This document shows positions 1-8,782 of a DNA stretch of 64,000 nucleotides, piece after piece. Made by a program: the position numbers and the translations under genes. The DNA is from Vibrio fortis (lineage in GTDB: Bacteria > Pseudomonadota > Gammaproteobacteria > Enterobacterales > Vibrionaceae): assembly GCF_024347475.1 (NCBI RefSeq), contig NZ_AP025488.1, positions 434,001 through 498,000 on the forward strand, written 5' to 3'. The notes beneath the pieces are model-generated. The model saw only the letters and a program-made list of their open reading frames with translations. It ran no database searches and was not told where the DNA came from. The first letter of the stretch is position 1, and each line of letters begins with the position of its first letter.

Positions 1-1
1 T

Positions 2-196
2 CACCGCGTTATTCATCAAATGCAGGCAGGGATTTGTTGGGTTAACACTTGGGGGGATTCACCAGCAGAGATGCCAGTCGGTGGTTACAAGCTTTCTGGT
101 ATTGGGCGCGAAAATGGCCCTGAAACCCTACTTCACTACACCCAAACCAAGAGCATTTTGATTGAGCTAGGTGACTACGCCAGCCCTTATGCATAA
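2..196 (+). CDS. betB: Betaine aldehyde dehydrogenase, C-terminal end (partial)
   Basis: The first 64 codons of the window, ending at TAA 194-196, encode the C-terminus of an aldehyde dehydrogenase; the start lies outside. The stretch [20 protein letters not shown] followed by GIGRENG is the conserved C-terminal ALDH segment and fits BetB, which oxidises betaine aldehyde to glycine betaine in the cytoplasm. The assignment is strengthened by betA starting 27 bases downstream on the same strand, the usual betI-betB-betA order. The catalytic Cys and Glu are not in the window, so activity cannot be judged. Confidence 0.9.
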   Translation, partial: HRVIHQMQAGICWVNTWGDSPAEMPVGGYKLSGIGRENGPETLLHYTQTKSILIELGDYASPYA

Positions 197-223
197 CGCT
201 TAACCCCTCACGGAGAACAGAAC

Positions 224-1936
224 ATGGAACAACGCTACGATTATATTATCGTCGGCGCGGGTTCGGCCGGCTGTGTGTTGGCTGATCGGCTAACTGAAAG
301 CGGTCAACATAGCGTTTTATTGCTAGAAGCTGGTGGTACGGATAAGAGCATTTTTATTCAGATGCCGACAGCCCTTTCTTACCCGATGAACACGGAAAAG
401 TATGCTTGGCAGTTCGAGACTCAGCAGGAGTCAGGACTAGATGGCCGTCAACTGCATTGTCCTCGCGGCAAGGTATTAGGTGGTAGCTCGTCGATCAACG
501 GCATGGTTTACGTGCGTGGTCACGCTTGCGACTTTGACGAGTGGGAAGAGCATGGTGCAAAAGGTTGGAACTACCAAGCGTGTCTACCTTATTTCCGCCG
601 TGCTGAATCTTGGAATCAGGGCAGTGATGTCTATCGTGGTGGTGATGGCCCTGTTGGAACCTGTAACGGTAACGACATGGCACTGAACCCTCTTTATCAA
701 GCATTTATTGATGCGGGTAAAGATGCGGGCTACCCAGAAACCAAAGACTACAACGGTTATCAGCAGGAAGGCTTCGGTGCTATGCATATGACGGTAGATA
801 AAGGGGTTCGAGCCTCCACATCTAACGCATATCTACGCAGAGCACTGAAGCGTTCCAATCTCACCCTTATTAAGGGCGTGGTGGTTCGAAAGGTATTGCT
901 AGAGCAAGACTCCAAAACATGGAAAGCAACCGGTGTTGAGTTTGAAAAATCTGGCAAGGTTCAAACGGCTTCTGCATCGAAGGAAGTGATCTCTTCAGCT
1001 GGTTCTATTGGCTCTGTTCAACTACTTCAGCTATCCGGCATTGGTCCGAAAGCGGTGCTAGAAAAAGCGGGTGTAGAGCTAAAGCATGAACTCCGTGGCG
1101 TCGGTGAAAACCTACAAGACCATCTAGAAGTGTATTTCCAGTATCACTGTAATGAACCTATCACGCTCAACAGTAAATTAGGGCTCGTTAGCAAGGGCAT
1201 GATTGGCGCAGAGTGGATTTTAACTCGCAAAGGATTAGGTGCGACTAACCACTTCGAATCTTGTGCCTTTATTCGCTCTCGCAAAGGTCTGAAATGGCCA
1301 AATATTCAATATCACTTTTTGCCTGCAGCGATGCGCTACGATGGGCAAGCGGCCTTTGATGGTCATGGTTTTCAAGTCCATGTTGGCCCGAACAAACCCG
1401 AAAGCCGAGGGACAGTGGCAATCACTTCAGCCGACCCACACGCGAAACCTGAAATCATTTTTAACTACATTTCGACAGAACAAGACCGTCAGGACTGGCG
1501 CGATTGTATTCGTCTGACGCGCGAAATTCTCTCTCAACCGGCGATGGATAAATTCCGTGGTGAAGAGATCCAACCGGGTGCTGATGTCACCACTGATGAA
1601 GCGATTGATGAGTGGGTAAAACAGAATGTTGAGAGTGCCTACCATCCGTCTTGTGGGTGCAAGATGGGCGCAAATGACGACCCAATGGCCGTGCTGGACG
1701 AAGAGTGCCGAGTACGTGGTGTGGCTAACTTACGCGTGGTCGATTCGTCGGTATTCCCAACCATCCCTAACGGGAACTTGAATGCGCCAACCATCATGGT
1801 TGCCGAGCGCGCCTCGGATTTCATATTGGGTAAAACGCCACTGGCTGCAACCGATGTACCCGTTTGGATTGCACCTCAATGGCAAGACACTCAGCGCGAA
1901 AACGAACCGTTAAGAGCATTAATCAACGAAAGCTAA
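224..1936 (+). CDS. betA: Choline dehydrogenase BetA (GMC oxidoreductase)
   Basis: This 570-residue FAD-dependent GMC oxidoreductase oxidises choline to betaine aldehyde at the inner membrane face, the first step of glycine betaine synthesis. The N-terminal dinucleotide-binding motif GAGSAG is at residues 11-16, and the second GMC signature [13 protein letters not shown] at about 87-99. The catalytic pair is visible as His474 in [10 protein letters not shown] and Asn520 in NLNAPT. Length is close to the usual 550-570 residues. It starts with ATG after an AcGGAGAa ribosome site. It follows betB and precedes choX, so uptake and oxidation of choline are probably co-transcribed and osmotically induced. 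The upstream regulator betI would lie outside the window. Confidence 0.96.
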   Translation: MEQRYDYIIVGAGSAGCVLADRLTESGQHSVLLLEAGGTDKSIFIQMPTALSYPMNTEKYAWQFETQQESGLDGRQLHCPRGKVLGGSSSINGMVYVRGHACDFDEWEEHGAKGWNYQACLPYFRRAESWNQGSDVYRGGDGPVGTCNGNDMALNPLYQAFIDAGKDAGYPETKDYNGYQQEGFGAMHMTVDKGVRASTSNAYLRRALKRSNLTLIKGVVVRKVLLEQDSKTWKATGVEFEKSGKVQTASASKEVISSAGSIGSVQLLQLSGIGPKAVLEKAGVELKHELRGVGENLQDHLEVYFQYHCNEPITLNSKLGLVSKGMIGAEWILTRKGLGATNHFESCAFIRSRKGLKWPNIQYHFLPAAMRYDGQAAFDGHGFQVHVGPNKPESRGTVAITSADPHAKPEIIFNYISTEQDRQDWRDCIRLTREILSQPAMDKFRGEEIQPGADVTTDEAIDEWVKQNVESAYHPSCGCKMGANDDPMAVLDEECRVRGVANLRVVDSSVFPTIPNGNLNAPTIMVAERASDFILGKTPLAATDVPVWIAPQWQDTQRENEPLRALINES

Positions 1937-1950
1937 TTACATATCGAGAA

Positions 1951-2007
1951 TCGGTCGCGCATAAAGACCGAGCAAAAAGTATGAGTCAGAAACCACATCG
2001 ACGTGGT
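1951..2007 (+). promoter_or_regulatory. Two short intercistronic hairpins between betA and choX
   Basis: TCGGTC (1951-1956) pairs with GACCGA (1966-1971), and ACCAC (1992-1996) pairs with GTGGT (2003-2007). Neither is followed by a T run, so these look like mRNA processing or stability elements rather than terminators. Confidence 0.35.
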
Positions 2008-2033
2008 GAAAAGGAAGAATAAAAGGAATCACT

Positions 2034-2999
2034 ATGACAATTATCCGCACCGTGACTAAAAAGACATTAGCCGCTTCGGCCATCAGTGTATTGGCGTTGA
2101 ACGCACACGCTGCCGTCGAGCCTCAACAGTGTGAGAACGTGCGCTTTGCAGATGTTGGCTGGACCGACATTACGGCAACGACTGCAGTAACCACCGAGCT
2201 GCTAAAAGGACTTGGCTATCAAACTAAAACAGATCTGCTGTCTGTACCTGTTACTTACTCTTCAATGGCGAATGGCGATATTGATGTATTCCTTGGCAAC
2301 TGGATGCCAACGATGGAAGGCGATATTGCTAAGTACCGCGAAGCAGGAACTGTGGAAACTGTGCGTGCCAACCTTGAAGGTGCGAAGTATACATTGGCTG
2401 TTCCAAAGTATGTTTACGATGCTGGCGTAAAGAGCTTTGCTGACCTCGCTAAGCACGCAGACAAGTTCAAAGACCGTATCTACGGTATTGAGCCGGGTAA
2501 CGATGGTAACCGTCTAATCCAATCGATGATCGACTCAGACGCATTTGGACTAAAAGACTTTAGCCTTGTTGAGTCGAGCGAAGCGGGCATGGTTTCACAA
2601 GTGTCACGCGCGGCACGTCGCAACCAATGGATTGTTTACCTTGGTTGGGCACCGCATCCAATGAACAGCAACGTTGAGATGGAGTATCTAGACGGTGGTG
2701 ATGACTTCTTTGGTCCGAACTACGGCGGCGCGAATGTCTACACAAACGTGCGCGCGAATTACTTATCTGAGTGTTCAAACGTCGGTCAGCTTCTGCAAAA
2801 TCTAGAATTCTCTCTGGAGATGGAAAATGAGTTGATGGAAGCCATCCTTAACCAAAACGTTCAACCAAACAAGGCTGCTCAACAGTGGTTAAACAGCAAC
2901 CCACAACAAGTGGAAGCGTGGCTTGAAAACGTCAAAACGTTGAAGGGTGAATCTGCTTCAGAAGCCGTGTCTGCTTATTTGAAACAAGTAAAAGCTTAA
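2034..2999 (+). CDS. choX: Choline/betaine ABC transporter substrate-binding protein
   Basis: This 321-residue periplasmic binding protein belongs to the OpuAC/ChoX family (called ProX in the Vibrio osmolyte literature). Residues 1-26 form a signal peptide, with probable cleavage after AHA. The mature protein begins with the typical FADVGWTDITATTA segment and contains VFLGNWMP and VYLGWAPHPMN, whose tryptophans are expected to build the aromatic cage for the quaternary ammonium group. It delivers choline (possibly betaine) to ChoW and ChoV encoded immediately downstream. Hairpins on both sides of the gene may raise its transcript level over the membrane subunits. Choline preference is inferred from family and the bet neighbours. 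Confidence 0.93.
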   Translation: MTIIRTVTKKTLAASAISVLALNAHAAVEPQQCENVRFADVGWTDITATTAVTTELLKGLGYQTKTDLLSVPVTYSSMANGDIDVFLGNWMPTMEGDIAKYREAGTVETVRANLEGAKYTLAVPKYVYDAGVKSFADLAKHADKFKDRIYGIEPGNDGNRLIQSMIDSDAFGLKDFSLVESSEAGMVSQVSRAARRNQWIVYLGWAPHPMNSNVEMEYLDGGDDFFGPNYGGANVYTNVRANYLSECSNVGQLLQNLEFSLEMENELMEAILNQNVQPNKAAQQWLNSNPQQVEAWLENVKTLKGESASEAVSAYLKQVKA

Positions 3000-3015
3000 C
3001 GTTAATTTCCAAAAT

Positions 3016-3040
3016 GGTGAGTTGCGTTTGGCAACTCACC
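3016..3040 (+). promoter_or_regulatory. Perfect 10-bp intercistronic hairpin between choX and choW
   Basis: GGTGAGTTGC (3016-3025) and GCAACTCACC (3031-3040) form a perfect stem around a 5-base loop. No T run follows, and the choW ribosome site lies eight bases further on. It probably protects the choX transcript 3' end from exonucleases, as the hairpin downstream of malE does in E. coli (inference). Confidence 0.6.
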
Positions 3041-3059
3041 GAAAATCAAAGGCAATATT

Positions 3060-3902
3060 GTGAATTTTATTACTGAAAACAAAATCCCAGTCGGTCAATG
3101 GATGGAAGCTGGTGTTGATTGGCTAACGATCAATGCTGCGGGACTGTTTGATGCCATTTCGATTTTTCTAGAGACGGTTATTCTGTTTCTGGTGGATGTA
3201 TTTAAGTGGATGCCGCCGGCTCTGCCGATTTTAATCACCGCGGCTCTCGCGTGGTATCTACATCGTAAGATCTCTTTGGTTGTGTTTGTAGTCGCGGCCC
3301 TGCTGACCATTCTTAACCTTGGCTACTGGCAAGAAATGCTGGAAACCTTTGTCCTCGTGTTTGCGGCGACAACGATTTCCGTATTAATTGGCGTTCCAGT
3401 CGGCATCATGGCAGCCCATCGCCCTTGGCTGTACACAGTCTTAAGGCCGATTCTTGATTTAATGCAGACGGTTCCAACCTTTGTGTATCTAATCCCGACC
3501 TTGGTGTTGTTTGGTCTTGGGATTGTGCCGGGGCTCATCTCGACCATTATTTTCGCTATCGCGGCACCGATTCGCCTGACCTATTTAGGGGTAACTAAGG
3601 TGCCTGAAGAATTGGTCGAAGCGGGCAAGGCATTTGGTGCTAGCCGAATGAAACTCTTGATGAAAGTTGAGCTGCCTGCGGCTCTGCCAAGCATTATGGC
3701 TGGTGTGACTCAATGCATTATGTTGTCACTGTCTATGGTGGTGATTGCTGCATTAGTCGGGGCAGATGGTTTAGGGAAACCAGTTGTTCGAGCGCTGAAC
3801 ACTGTAAACATTTCTCAAGGCTTTGAAGCGGGACTCGCTATTGTTCTTGTGGCGATCATTCTTGACCGCCTATGTAAAACACCGAACCAAAAGGAGGCTT
3901 AA
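3060..3902 (+). CDS. choW: Choline/betaine ABC transporter permease
   Basis: This 280-residue inner-membrane permease of the ProW/ChoW type has several hydrophobic segments. The cytoplasmic coupling loop is VPEELVEAGKAFGASRMKLL, followed by KVELPAALPSIMAG, the EAA motif that docks on the ATPase. Translation starts at GTG 3060, preceded by AAAGG with a 7-base gap; no ATG fits as well. It lies 60 bases after choX, and choV follows after only two bases, so translational coupling is likely. The longer N-terminal half, compared with minimal permeases, is normal for the ChoW/ProW group. Confidence 0.93.
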   Translation: MNFITENKIPVGQWMEAGVDWLTINAAGLFDAISIFLETVILFLVDVFKWMPPALPILITAALAWYLHRKISLVVFVVAALLTILNLGYWQEMLETFVLVFAATTISVLIGVPVGIMAAHRPWLYTVLRPILDLMQTVPTFVYLIPTLVLFGLGIVPGLISTIIFAIAAPIRLTYLGVTKVPEELVEAGKAFGASRMKLLMKVELPAALPSIMAGVTQCIMLSLSMVVIAALVGADGLGKPVVRALNTVNISQGFEAGLAIVLVAIILDRLCKTPNQKEA

Positions 3903-3904
3903 TC

Positions 3905-5113
3905 ATGAGTCATGACAAGCAAAGAATGGATGCAATTACCATTAAAAACCTCGATGTTGTGTTCGGTGATAATACGCAACTAGCACTTGAAAGGCTCGAC
4001 CAAGGCAAGTCTCGCCAAGAGATCATCGACGAGACAGGGCAAGTGGTTGGCGTGGATAACGTTTCATTGAATATCCAAGAGGGTGAGATTTGTGTGTTGA
4101 TGGGGCTTTCTGGCTCTGGCAAGTCATCCCTTTTGCGCGCTGTGAATGGCTTAAACCCAATTAGTCGTGGTTCTTTGGAAGTGAAAGATGGTGAAAAGCA
4201 GGTCGATCTTGCCCAGTGCGATGAAGCGACACTTCGTCAACTGCGTACTCATCGCGTATCTATGGTGTTCCAAAAGTTTGCGCTAATGCCTTGGCTGACT
4301 GTGTTGGATAACGTGGCCTTTGGTCTAGAAATGCAGGGAATGGCAAAAGATGCGCGCCGAGCTAAAGCACGTGAGCAGCTAGAAATGGTTGGTCTTGCTG
4401 AGTGGGAAACCAAATTCCCACATGAGCTCTCTGGCGGTATGCAGCAGCGTGTCGGCTTAGCGAGGGCGTTCGCGATGGACACCGATATTTTGCTGATGGA
4501 TGAGCCTTTCTCAGCACTCGACCCTCTGATTCGTGCTCAGTTGCAAGATGAACTGATTTCACTGCAAAACAAACTGAATAAAACCATCTTGTTCGTAAGT
4601 CATGATTTAGATGAAGCCTTAAAAATTGGTAACAACATTGCGATAATGGAATCGGGGAAACTGATTCAACATGGCAAACCCGAAGAGATCGTATTGAAGC
4701 CAAAAACCGAATATGTGAAAGACTTTGTGGCTCATACCAACCCGCTGAATGTGCTCAAAGGGCGCTCTTTGATGCAGCCTTTAGCTGACTTAGAACAGCA
4801 AGACCAAAGCTGGAAAGTATGTACGGCAAAAGATGTGTGGATAGAAGAAGTTGAAGGTGCTCTTAGCATTAAAGGGGAGAATGACCTCAGTCTTCTTAGG
4901 TGGCAACCGTCGGACGTAGACACGCTGGATATCGAGCCGTCGACTCTGGTATTGGCGAGCCCAGAGATTGGAATGCGCGATGCTATTAAACTTAAGCAGC
5001 AGAGTGACTACCCTATCTTGCTTGTTGAGGGGCAGCAGCTCGTGGGAATTCTAGACGATAGTGAGTTCTATAGTGCGCTCACGGGTGACTTTCAGCTCAA
5101 CGATGCGGCTTAA
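3905..5113 (+). CDS. choV: Choline/betaine ABC transporter ATP-binding protein
   Basis: The 402-residue cytoplasmic ATPase drives the ChoXWV transporter. Walker A is GLSGSGKS at residues 67-74, the ABC signature is LSGGMQQRVGLARA, Walker B is ILLMDEPFSALD, and the switch histidine sits in LFVSHD. The long N-terminal extension with the LERLDQGKSRQEI segment is typical of ChoV/ProV. The C-terminal 120 residues occupy the place of the CBS-type osmosensing module but are weakly conserved. It starts two bases after choW. A short hairpin follows the gene, and a regulator gene begins 287 bases later. Confidence 0.95.
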   Translation: MSHDKQRMDAITIKNLDVVFGDNTQLALERLDQGKSRQEIIDETGQVVGVDNVSLNIQEGEICVLMGLSGSGKSSLLRAVNGLNPISRGSLEVKDGEKQVDLAQCDEATLRQLRTHRVSMVFQKFALMPWLTVLDNVAFGLEMQGMAKDARRAKAREQLEMVGLAEWETKFPHELSGGMQQRVGLARAFAMDTDILLMDEPFSALDPLIRAQLQDELISLQNKLNKTILFVSHDLDEALKIGNNIAIMESGKLIQHGKPEEIVLKPKTEYVKDFVAHTNPLNVLKGRSLMQPLADLEQQDQSWKVCTAKDVWIEEVEGALSIKGENDLSLLRWQPSDVDTLDIEPSTLVLASPEIGMRDAIKLKQQSDYPILLVEGQQLVGILDDSEFYSALTGDFQLNDAA

Positions 5114-5132
5114 TCTACTTAACAGACAAACG

Positions 5133-5154
5133 AGAGAGCCGATATAGGCTCTCT
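5133..5154 (+). terminator. Possible terminator of the bet-cho operon
   Basis: AGAGAGCC (5133-5140) and GGCTCTCT (5147-5154) form a perfect 8-bp stem with a 6-base loop, 20 bases after the choV stop. There is no T run, so termination may be weak or factor-assisted. Confidence 0.45.
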
Positions 5155-5303
5155 GATACGCACCTCAGCCATATACCAATCCGCCTCTTATCCTATGTGA
5201 TCTCACAAAAGTGCCACGCTATACAGGTTTAGGGTTTGAGAAAAGATTGAGAATAGTAAGAACATAAGTACAATGCGGAAAAATCAATGAAATAATCCAT
5301 CAA

Positions 5304-5365
5304 TTTACAGTGTAATTTCTATCATGTTGCCCGTATGACGGCGATGATTTTTGTTGTACTGTAAA
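5304..5365 (+). promoter_or_regulatory. Candidate operator region upstream of the MarR gene
   Basis: TTTACAGT (5304-5311) is repeated inverted as ACTGTAAA (5358-5365). This is the only ordered feature I see in the 5155-5400 gap. Autoregulation by the downstream MarR protein is a guess. Confidence 0.3.
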
Positions 5366-5400
5366 ATCACCCACAGCATATAAGTACAAAGGTCTGCATC

Positions 5401-5898
5401 TTGGACAAACATGACGAAATTTTAGTCGCTATTCGCCAAATTATTCGCGCTATCGATTTACACTCGAAGAAGCTGAGTAAAGAGTATGGTTTGACTGGCC
5501 CTCAATTGATTTTAATGAGAGCAATCCAAGAGATGGGCAATGTGACGATCAAAGAGTTATCGAATCACACCAATGTGAGTCAAGCAACCACGACCACCAT
5601 CATCGACCGTTTAGAGCAAAATGGCTATGTACAGCGTGTGCGCAGTGTCGCAGACCGACGTAAGGTGCACGCCAATCTAACCGAAAAAGGCCAAGAGCTG
5701 CTAAACAGTGCGCCACCACCTCTTCAAGACAACTTTGTTAATAAATTCCAGAACCTAGAGCCGTGGGAGCAAAGCTTGTTGCTGTCTTCAATGCAGCGAA
5801 TCTCTTCGATGATGAACGCTGAAGATATTGATGCAGCACCTGTATTGCAGTTAGAAGGCATTACCAATACGGTGAAAACGGACGACTCCGCTAAGTAG
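5401..5898 (+). CDS. MarR-family regulator, CosR/EctR-like
   Basis: This 165-residue winged-helix regulator has the MarR core at about residues 20-120. Recognisable parts are the SKEYGLTGPQLILMRAI helix, the HTH SNHTNVSQATTTTIIDRLEQ and the wing VRSVADRRKVHANLT. The N-terminal IRQIIRAIDLHSKKL segment resembles CosR/EctR1 regulators of ectoine and betaine genes as I remember them. Its position right after the choline/betaine operon supports an osmolyte-repressor role (inference). The start is TTG 5401, preceded by AAAGG at 5388-5392 with a good 8-base gap. A shared bidirectional terminator separates it from the next gene. Confidence 0.85.
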   Translation: MDKHDEILVAIRQIIRAIDLHSKKLSKEYGLTGPQLILMRAIQEMGNVTIKELSNHTNVSQATTTTIIDRLEQNGYVQRVRSVADRRKVHANLTEKGQELLNSAPPPLQDNFVNKFQNLEPWEQSLLLSSMQRISSMMNAEDIDAAPVLQLEGITNTVKTDDSAK

Positions 5899-5933
5899 TC
5901 CTTTACTGATGTTTTAGACACACCTATTAAACG

Positions 5934-5964
5934 AAAGACCACGCATCATCGCGTGGTCTTTTTT
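5934..5964 (+). terminator. Strong terminator, probably bidirectional
   Basis: AAAGACCACGC (5934-5944) and GCGTGGTCTTT (5951-5961) form a perfect 11-bp stem with a run of six Ts on the plus strand. It sits between convergent genes, ending the MarR gene and probably also the minus-strand GGDEF-EAL gene. Confidence 0.85.
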
Positions 5965-5972
5965 ATTGCTTG

Positions 5973-8309
5973 CTAGTCACTCTGGAACTTAGCTATCAGA
6001 GCTAATACGTCATCTTCCGTAACTGGGGTGCCGTAGTAGTAACCTTGCAGGTAGTTACAGCCTAAACGGGTGAGGAAGGTTTCTTGCTCCTTAGTTTCCA
6101 CACCTTCAGCGACGACTTTGAGAGAGTAATTTTTGGCGAGACGATAGAGCACATTCACCATCTCTTGTTTGGACGGATTATTGTTTAATATCTGATCAAC
6201 GAACGACTTGTCGATTTTTAAGGTATCGAACGGATAGCGAATCAATTGATTGAAAGACGTAAAGCCCGTACCAAAATCATCGATGGCTAAGTCGACTCCA
6301 ATCTTTTTCAATTCAAACAACACATCCAATTCCGTCGTTTCGTCGGGAACAAATGCGGTTTCGGTCACTTCAAATTCGATGTTCTCCGCAGGTACTCCGG
6401 CACTGATTAGCATGCGATTAACATCGGCAGGAAATCCCGGCGACATTAACTCAAGGCTAGAGATGTTAATCGCAAATTTGAGTGAACGATTTCCTCTGTC
6501 GATCAGTCGTTTTGCTGCCATTAAACCATTGCTGATCACCCACATATCGATGTCACGAATCATGCCCGTGCGTTCGGCACAAGGGATAAACTCGTCTGGT
6601 CCAATATTCTGCTGAGCGAGCTCAGGGCAGCGCAGTAACAGTTCAAACCCACGCAAGGTTTTGGAAGACGCATTGATGATTGGCATGAATGAAAAGCTGA
6701 ACCCATCTTCGTTGAGTGCTTTGATTAGGGTCTGTTCAATCAAAAGCTCTTTGGCCACCACTTCTTCGAGATCGGAGTTATAGAAGTAGTGACGAGCGTC
6801 AGACTCTTTGGCGACATACATGGCTCTGTCAGCTTGGATCATCAAAGAGTCAGTAGTGAGGTTCTCGTTATGCTCATTGATTTCAACCACCCCTAGACTG
6901 ATGCCAACACGGTAGCGTTGATCTCCAAGGAAAAAGTTGGATTCGAACTGCGCTTCAATGCTTTCAAGTACGCTCAAAATGTCAGAGAGTCGCGTGATAC
7001 CGTAGGTGTATATCGCGAACTCATCGCCACTGAGTCGAGCAAATAGATGAGATTCAAATAGACGTCCGCGTGAGCGCTGTAGAATTTGTTGAGTGGATGA
7101 GGCAAAGCGTACAAGAAGTTCATCACCCGCATCGTGACCATAGTTGTCGTTTACCGCTTTAAACTTATCGAGATCAATATAGATAAGATAGCTGGTACCG
7201 TGGTGTTCTTCTGATAGCAATTTCTTTAAGTTCTGCATGAAGAAAGTGCGGTTGTCGAGGCCTGTAAGTGCATCGGTTTCTACTAAAGTTTTGACGCGTT
7301 CAAATACCGATTGATAGCTTGGATCTATCTGGTCTTCGTTATTCTTTTGATTACCTTCATCGGGTTTTAGGGTGTTGAGCTCTCTGGTGTATGCCTGTAG
7401 AGGTTGTAACACTTGACGATAAAATAGAAAGTAACCGCCGCTAATCAAAAGCAGTGTAATCGCTAAGGTGACTCCGCCTATGGAGATCTTGGCTTGGTTG
7501 AGTTGGCTTTGGTAGTTCTCAGGGAAAACATGCAAAGAGGCTGAGATAAATGGGTCAGTATGTTTGAAAGCGACGCCGTCAGAATAATCCACATCCATCT
7601 TCATGGCGTGATTATCAAAGGCGTGATAGTTGGTGAGTGCGGCAACTAATGGCTCTGATTCGTGTACGGAAAACTTGCTCCGTTCTACGCCAGTCAAGAA
7701 TCGATAATCAAAAGAAAAACCGAATGGTAACTGCTCTTTTAATGTGGCTTTGAAGCTGTCGAATACCGAAATCGGTAAGATGAGAACTGCAATACGGTCG
7801 GGGTAACCATCAAGGGTGTGAGCTGTGATCGCGTAGAGTTTACCATCGATGATAGAGAGCTTTTCTGAATTGTTCGGATCAGACAAATAGGTGCGGCCTG
7901 TATCAAGGAAAAGCTGGTTTGATTGGTGTTTTAAAGTTTGCACTGAACTTGCAATGAGATTGGACCGTGAATCGATGATCGCAAACGAATAGGAATTGTT
8001 GGTGTTATAGTCAAACCGCGTGCTACTTAATTGTGTATCGATTGATGCAAACGCGTCATACACTGTTCGATTCAAATCTGCGCGTTTTATAAAATTTTCT
8101 CTTTCCGCAATGTTGTTTAAGAAGGCCTTTTGATCTCTTAGCTCTTCTCCCATCTGCTTCACCACAAATTCAAGCTGTACACACCACTTACTCACGATCT
8201 GATTTTTAATTTGATGTTCGTAAGACAAGTAGTAAGCAACACCACTTGAAAAGACAATAATGAAAATAGCGGGTATAAAAATGCGAGCGGCTTTGTTCGT
8301 TAAATCCAT
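5973..8309 (-). CDS. Membrane GGDEF-EAL cyclic-di-GMP protein
   Basis: About 778 residues: N-terminal membrane segment, a roughly 250-residue periplasmic sensor region, a second membrane segment, a GGDEF domain and a C-terminal EAL domain. The cyclase motif reads SGDEF rather than GGDEF and no RxxD inhibitory site precedes it. The phosphodiesterase motif reads ELL rather than EAL, but the catalytic Glu is kept and DDFGTG, LKIDKSFVD and VVAEGVET are intact. Phosphodiesterase activity is therefore plausible and cyclase activity doubtful. I start at ATG 8309, where GGAG stands 7 bases upstream and the protein begins directly with its membrane helix; an upstream in-frame start at 8378 would add 23 unlikely residues. 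Confidence 0.9.
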   Translation of the reverse strand: MDLTNKAARIFIPAIFIIVFSSGVAYYLSYEHQIKNQIVSKWCVQLEFVVKQMGEELRDQKAFLNNIAERENFIKRADLNRTVYDAFASIDTQLSSTRFDYNTNNSYSFAIIDSRSNLIASSVQTLKHQSNQLFLDTGRTYLSDPNNSEKLSIIDGKLYAITAHTLDGYPDRIAVLILPISVFDSFKATLKEQLPFGFSFDYRFLTGVERSKFSVHESEPLVAALTNYHAFDNHAMKMDVDYSDGVAFKHTDPFISASLHVFPENYQSQLNQAKISIGGVTLAITLLLISGGYFLFYRQVLQPLQAYTRELNTLKPDEGNQKNNEDQIDPSYQSVFERVKTLVETDALTGLDNRTFFMQNLKKLLSEEHHGTSYLIYIDLDKFKAVNDNYGHDAGDELLVRFASSTQQILQRSRGRLFESHLFARLSGDEFAIYTYGITRLSDILSVLESIEAQFESNFFLGDQRYRVGISLGVVEINEHNENLTTDSLMIQADRAMYVAKESDARHYFYNSDLEEVVAKELLIEQTLIKALNEDGFSFSFMPIINASSKTLRGFELLLRCPELAQQNIGPDEFIPCAERTGMIRDIDMWVISNGLMAAKRLIDRGNRSLKFAINISSLELMSPGFPADVNRMLISAGVPAENIEFEVTETAFVPDETTELDVLFELKKIGVDLAIDDFGTGFTSFNQLIRYPFDTLKIDKSFVDQILNNNPSKQEMVNVLYRLAKNYSLKVVAEGVETKEQETFLTRLGCNYLQGYYYGTPVTEDDVLALIAKFQSD

Positions 8310-8782
8310 ACAACACTCCAATCTTGCCATCGTCCATCCATGGCCAATGGCTGTTATGCTACCTTGCACATAGTTCAAGTTAGGTCAGATCTCCGACCTT
8401 TGCAAAGGGATTTAACAGAGAATTTAAGCCTGTGACTGAATATCACATTTCTATTGTTTAAATTTAAACGCTAATCGATAGATTTATTAATTTTCAATGC
8501 CTTACGGCGCCTGGTCTGATCGGGTAAATGAGTCTTTCATCAATGCCTTGATCCTGTTTGAAAGCAAAATTACCTCTTCTTCAGGTAGTCCCCCGCTTCA
8601 ATCACCACATGGATTAACGACTGCAAGTGACTCCTTGATTTGATAGGGTATTTTATAAACGTTCCACAATTTGAGTGTGTCGCTTTTTGGGATGCGTAGA
8701 GCTCATGTAAATAATCGTTTTGGCAATCATCCAAAGCACGGTTTTGTTCGTATACAGAGCAGTTAACTATGAGAGAGTTTTT
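8310..8782. other. Divergent intergenic region
   Basis: It carries the promoters of the divergent GGDEF-EAL and ABC1-kinase genes. The only ordered sequence I see is the 14-bp palindrome GTTTAAATTTAAAC at 8456-8469. No further convincing reading frame was found. Confidence 0.5.

Noticed and set aside
8456..8469. GTTTAAATTTAAAC palindrome as an operator
   Set aside because: AT-only palindromes of this size are expected by chance in such regions; no gene-specific support.
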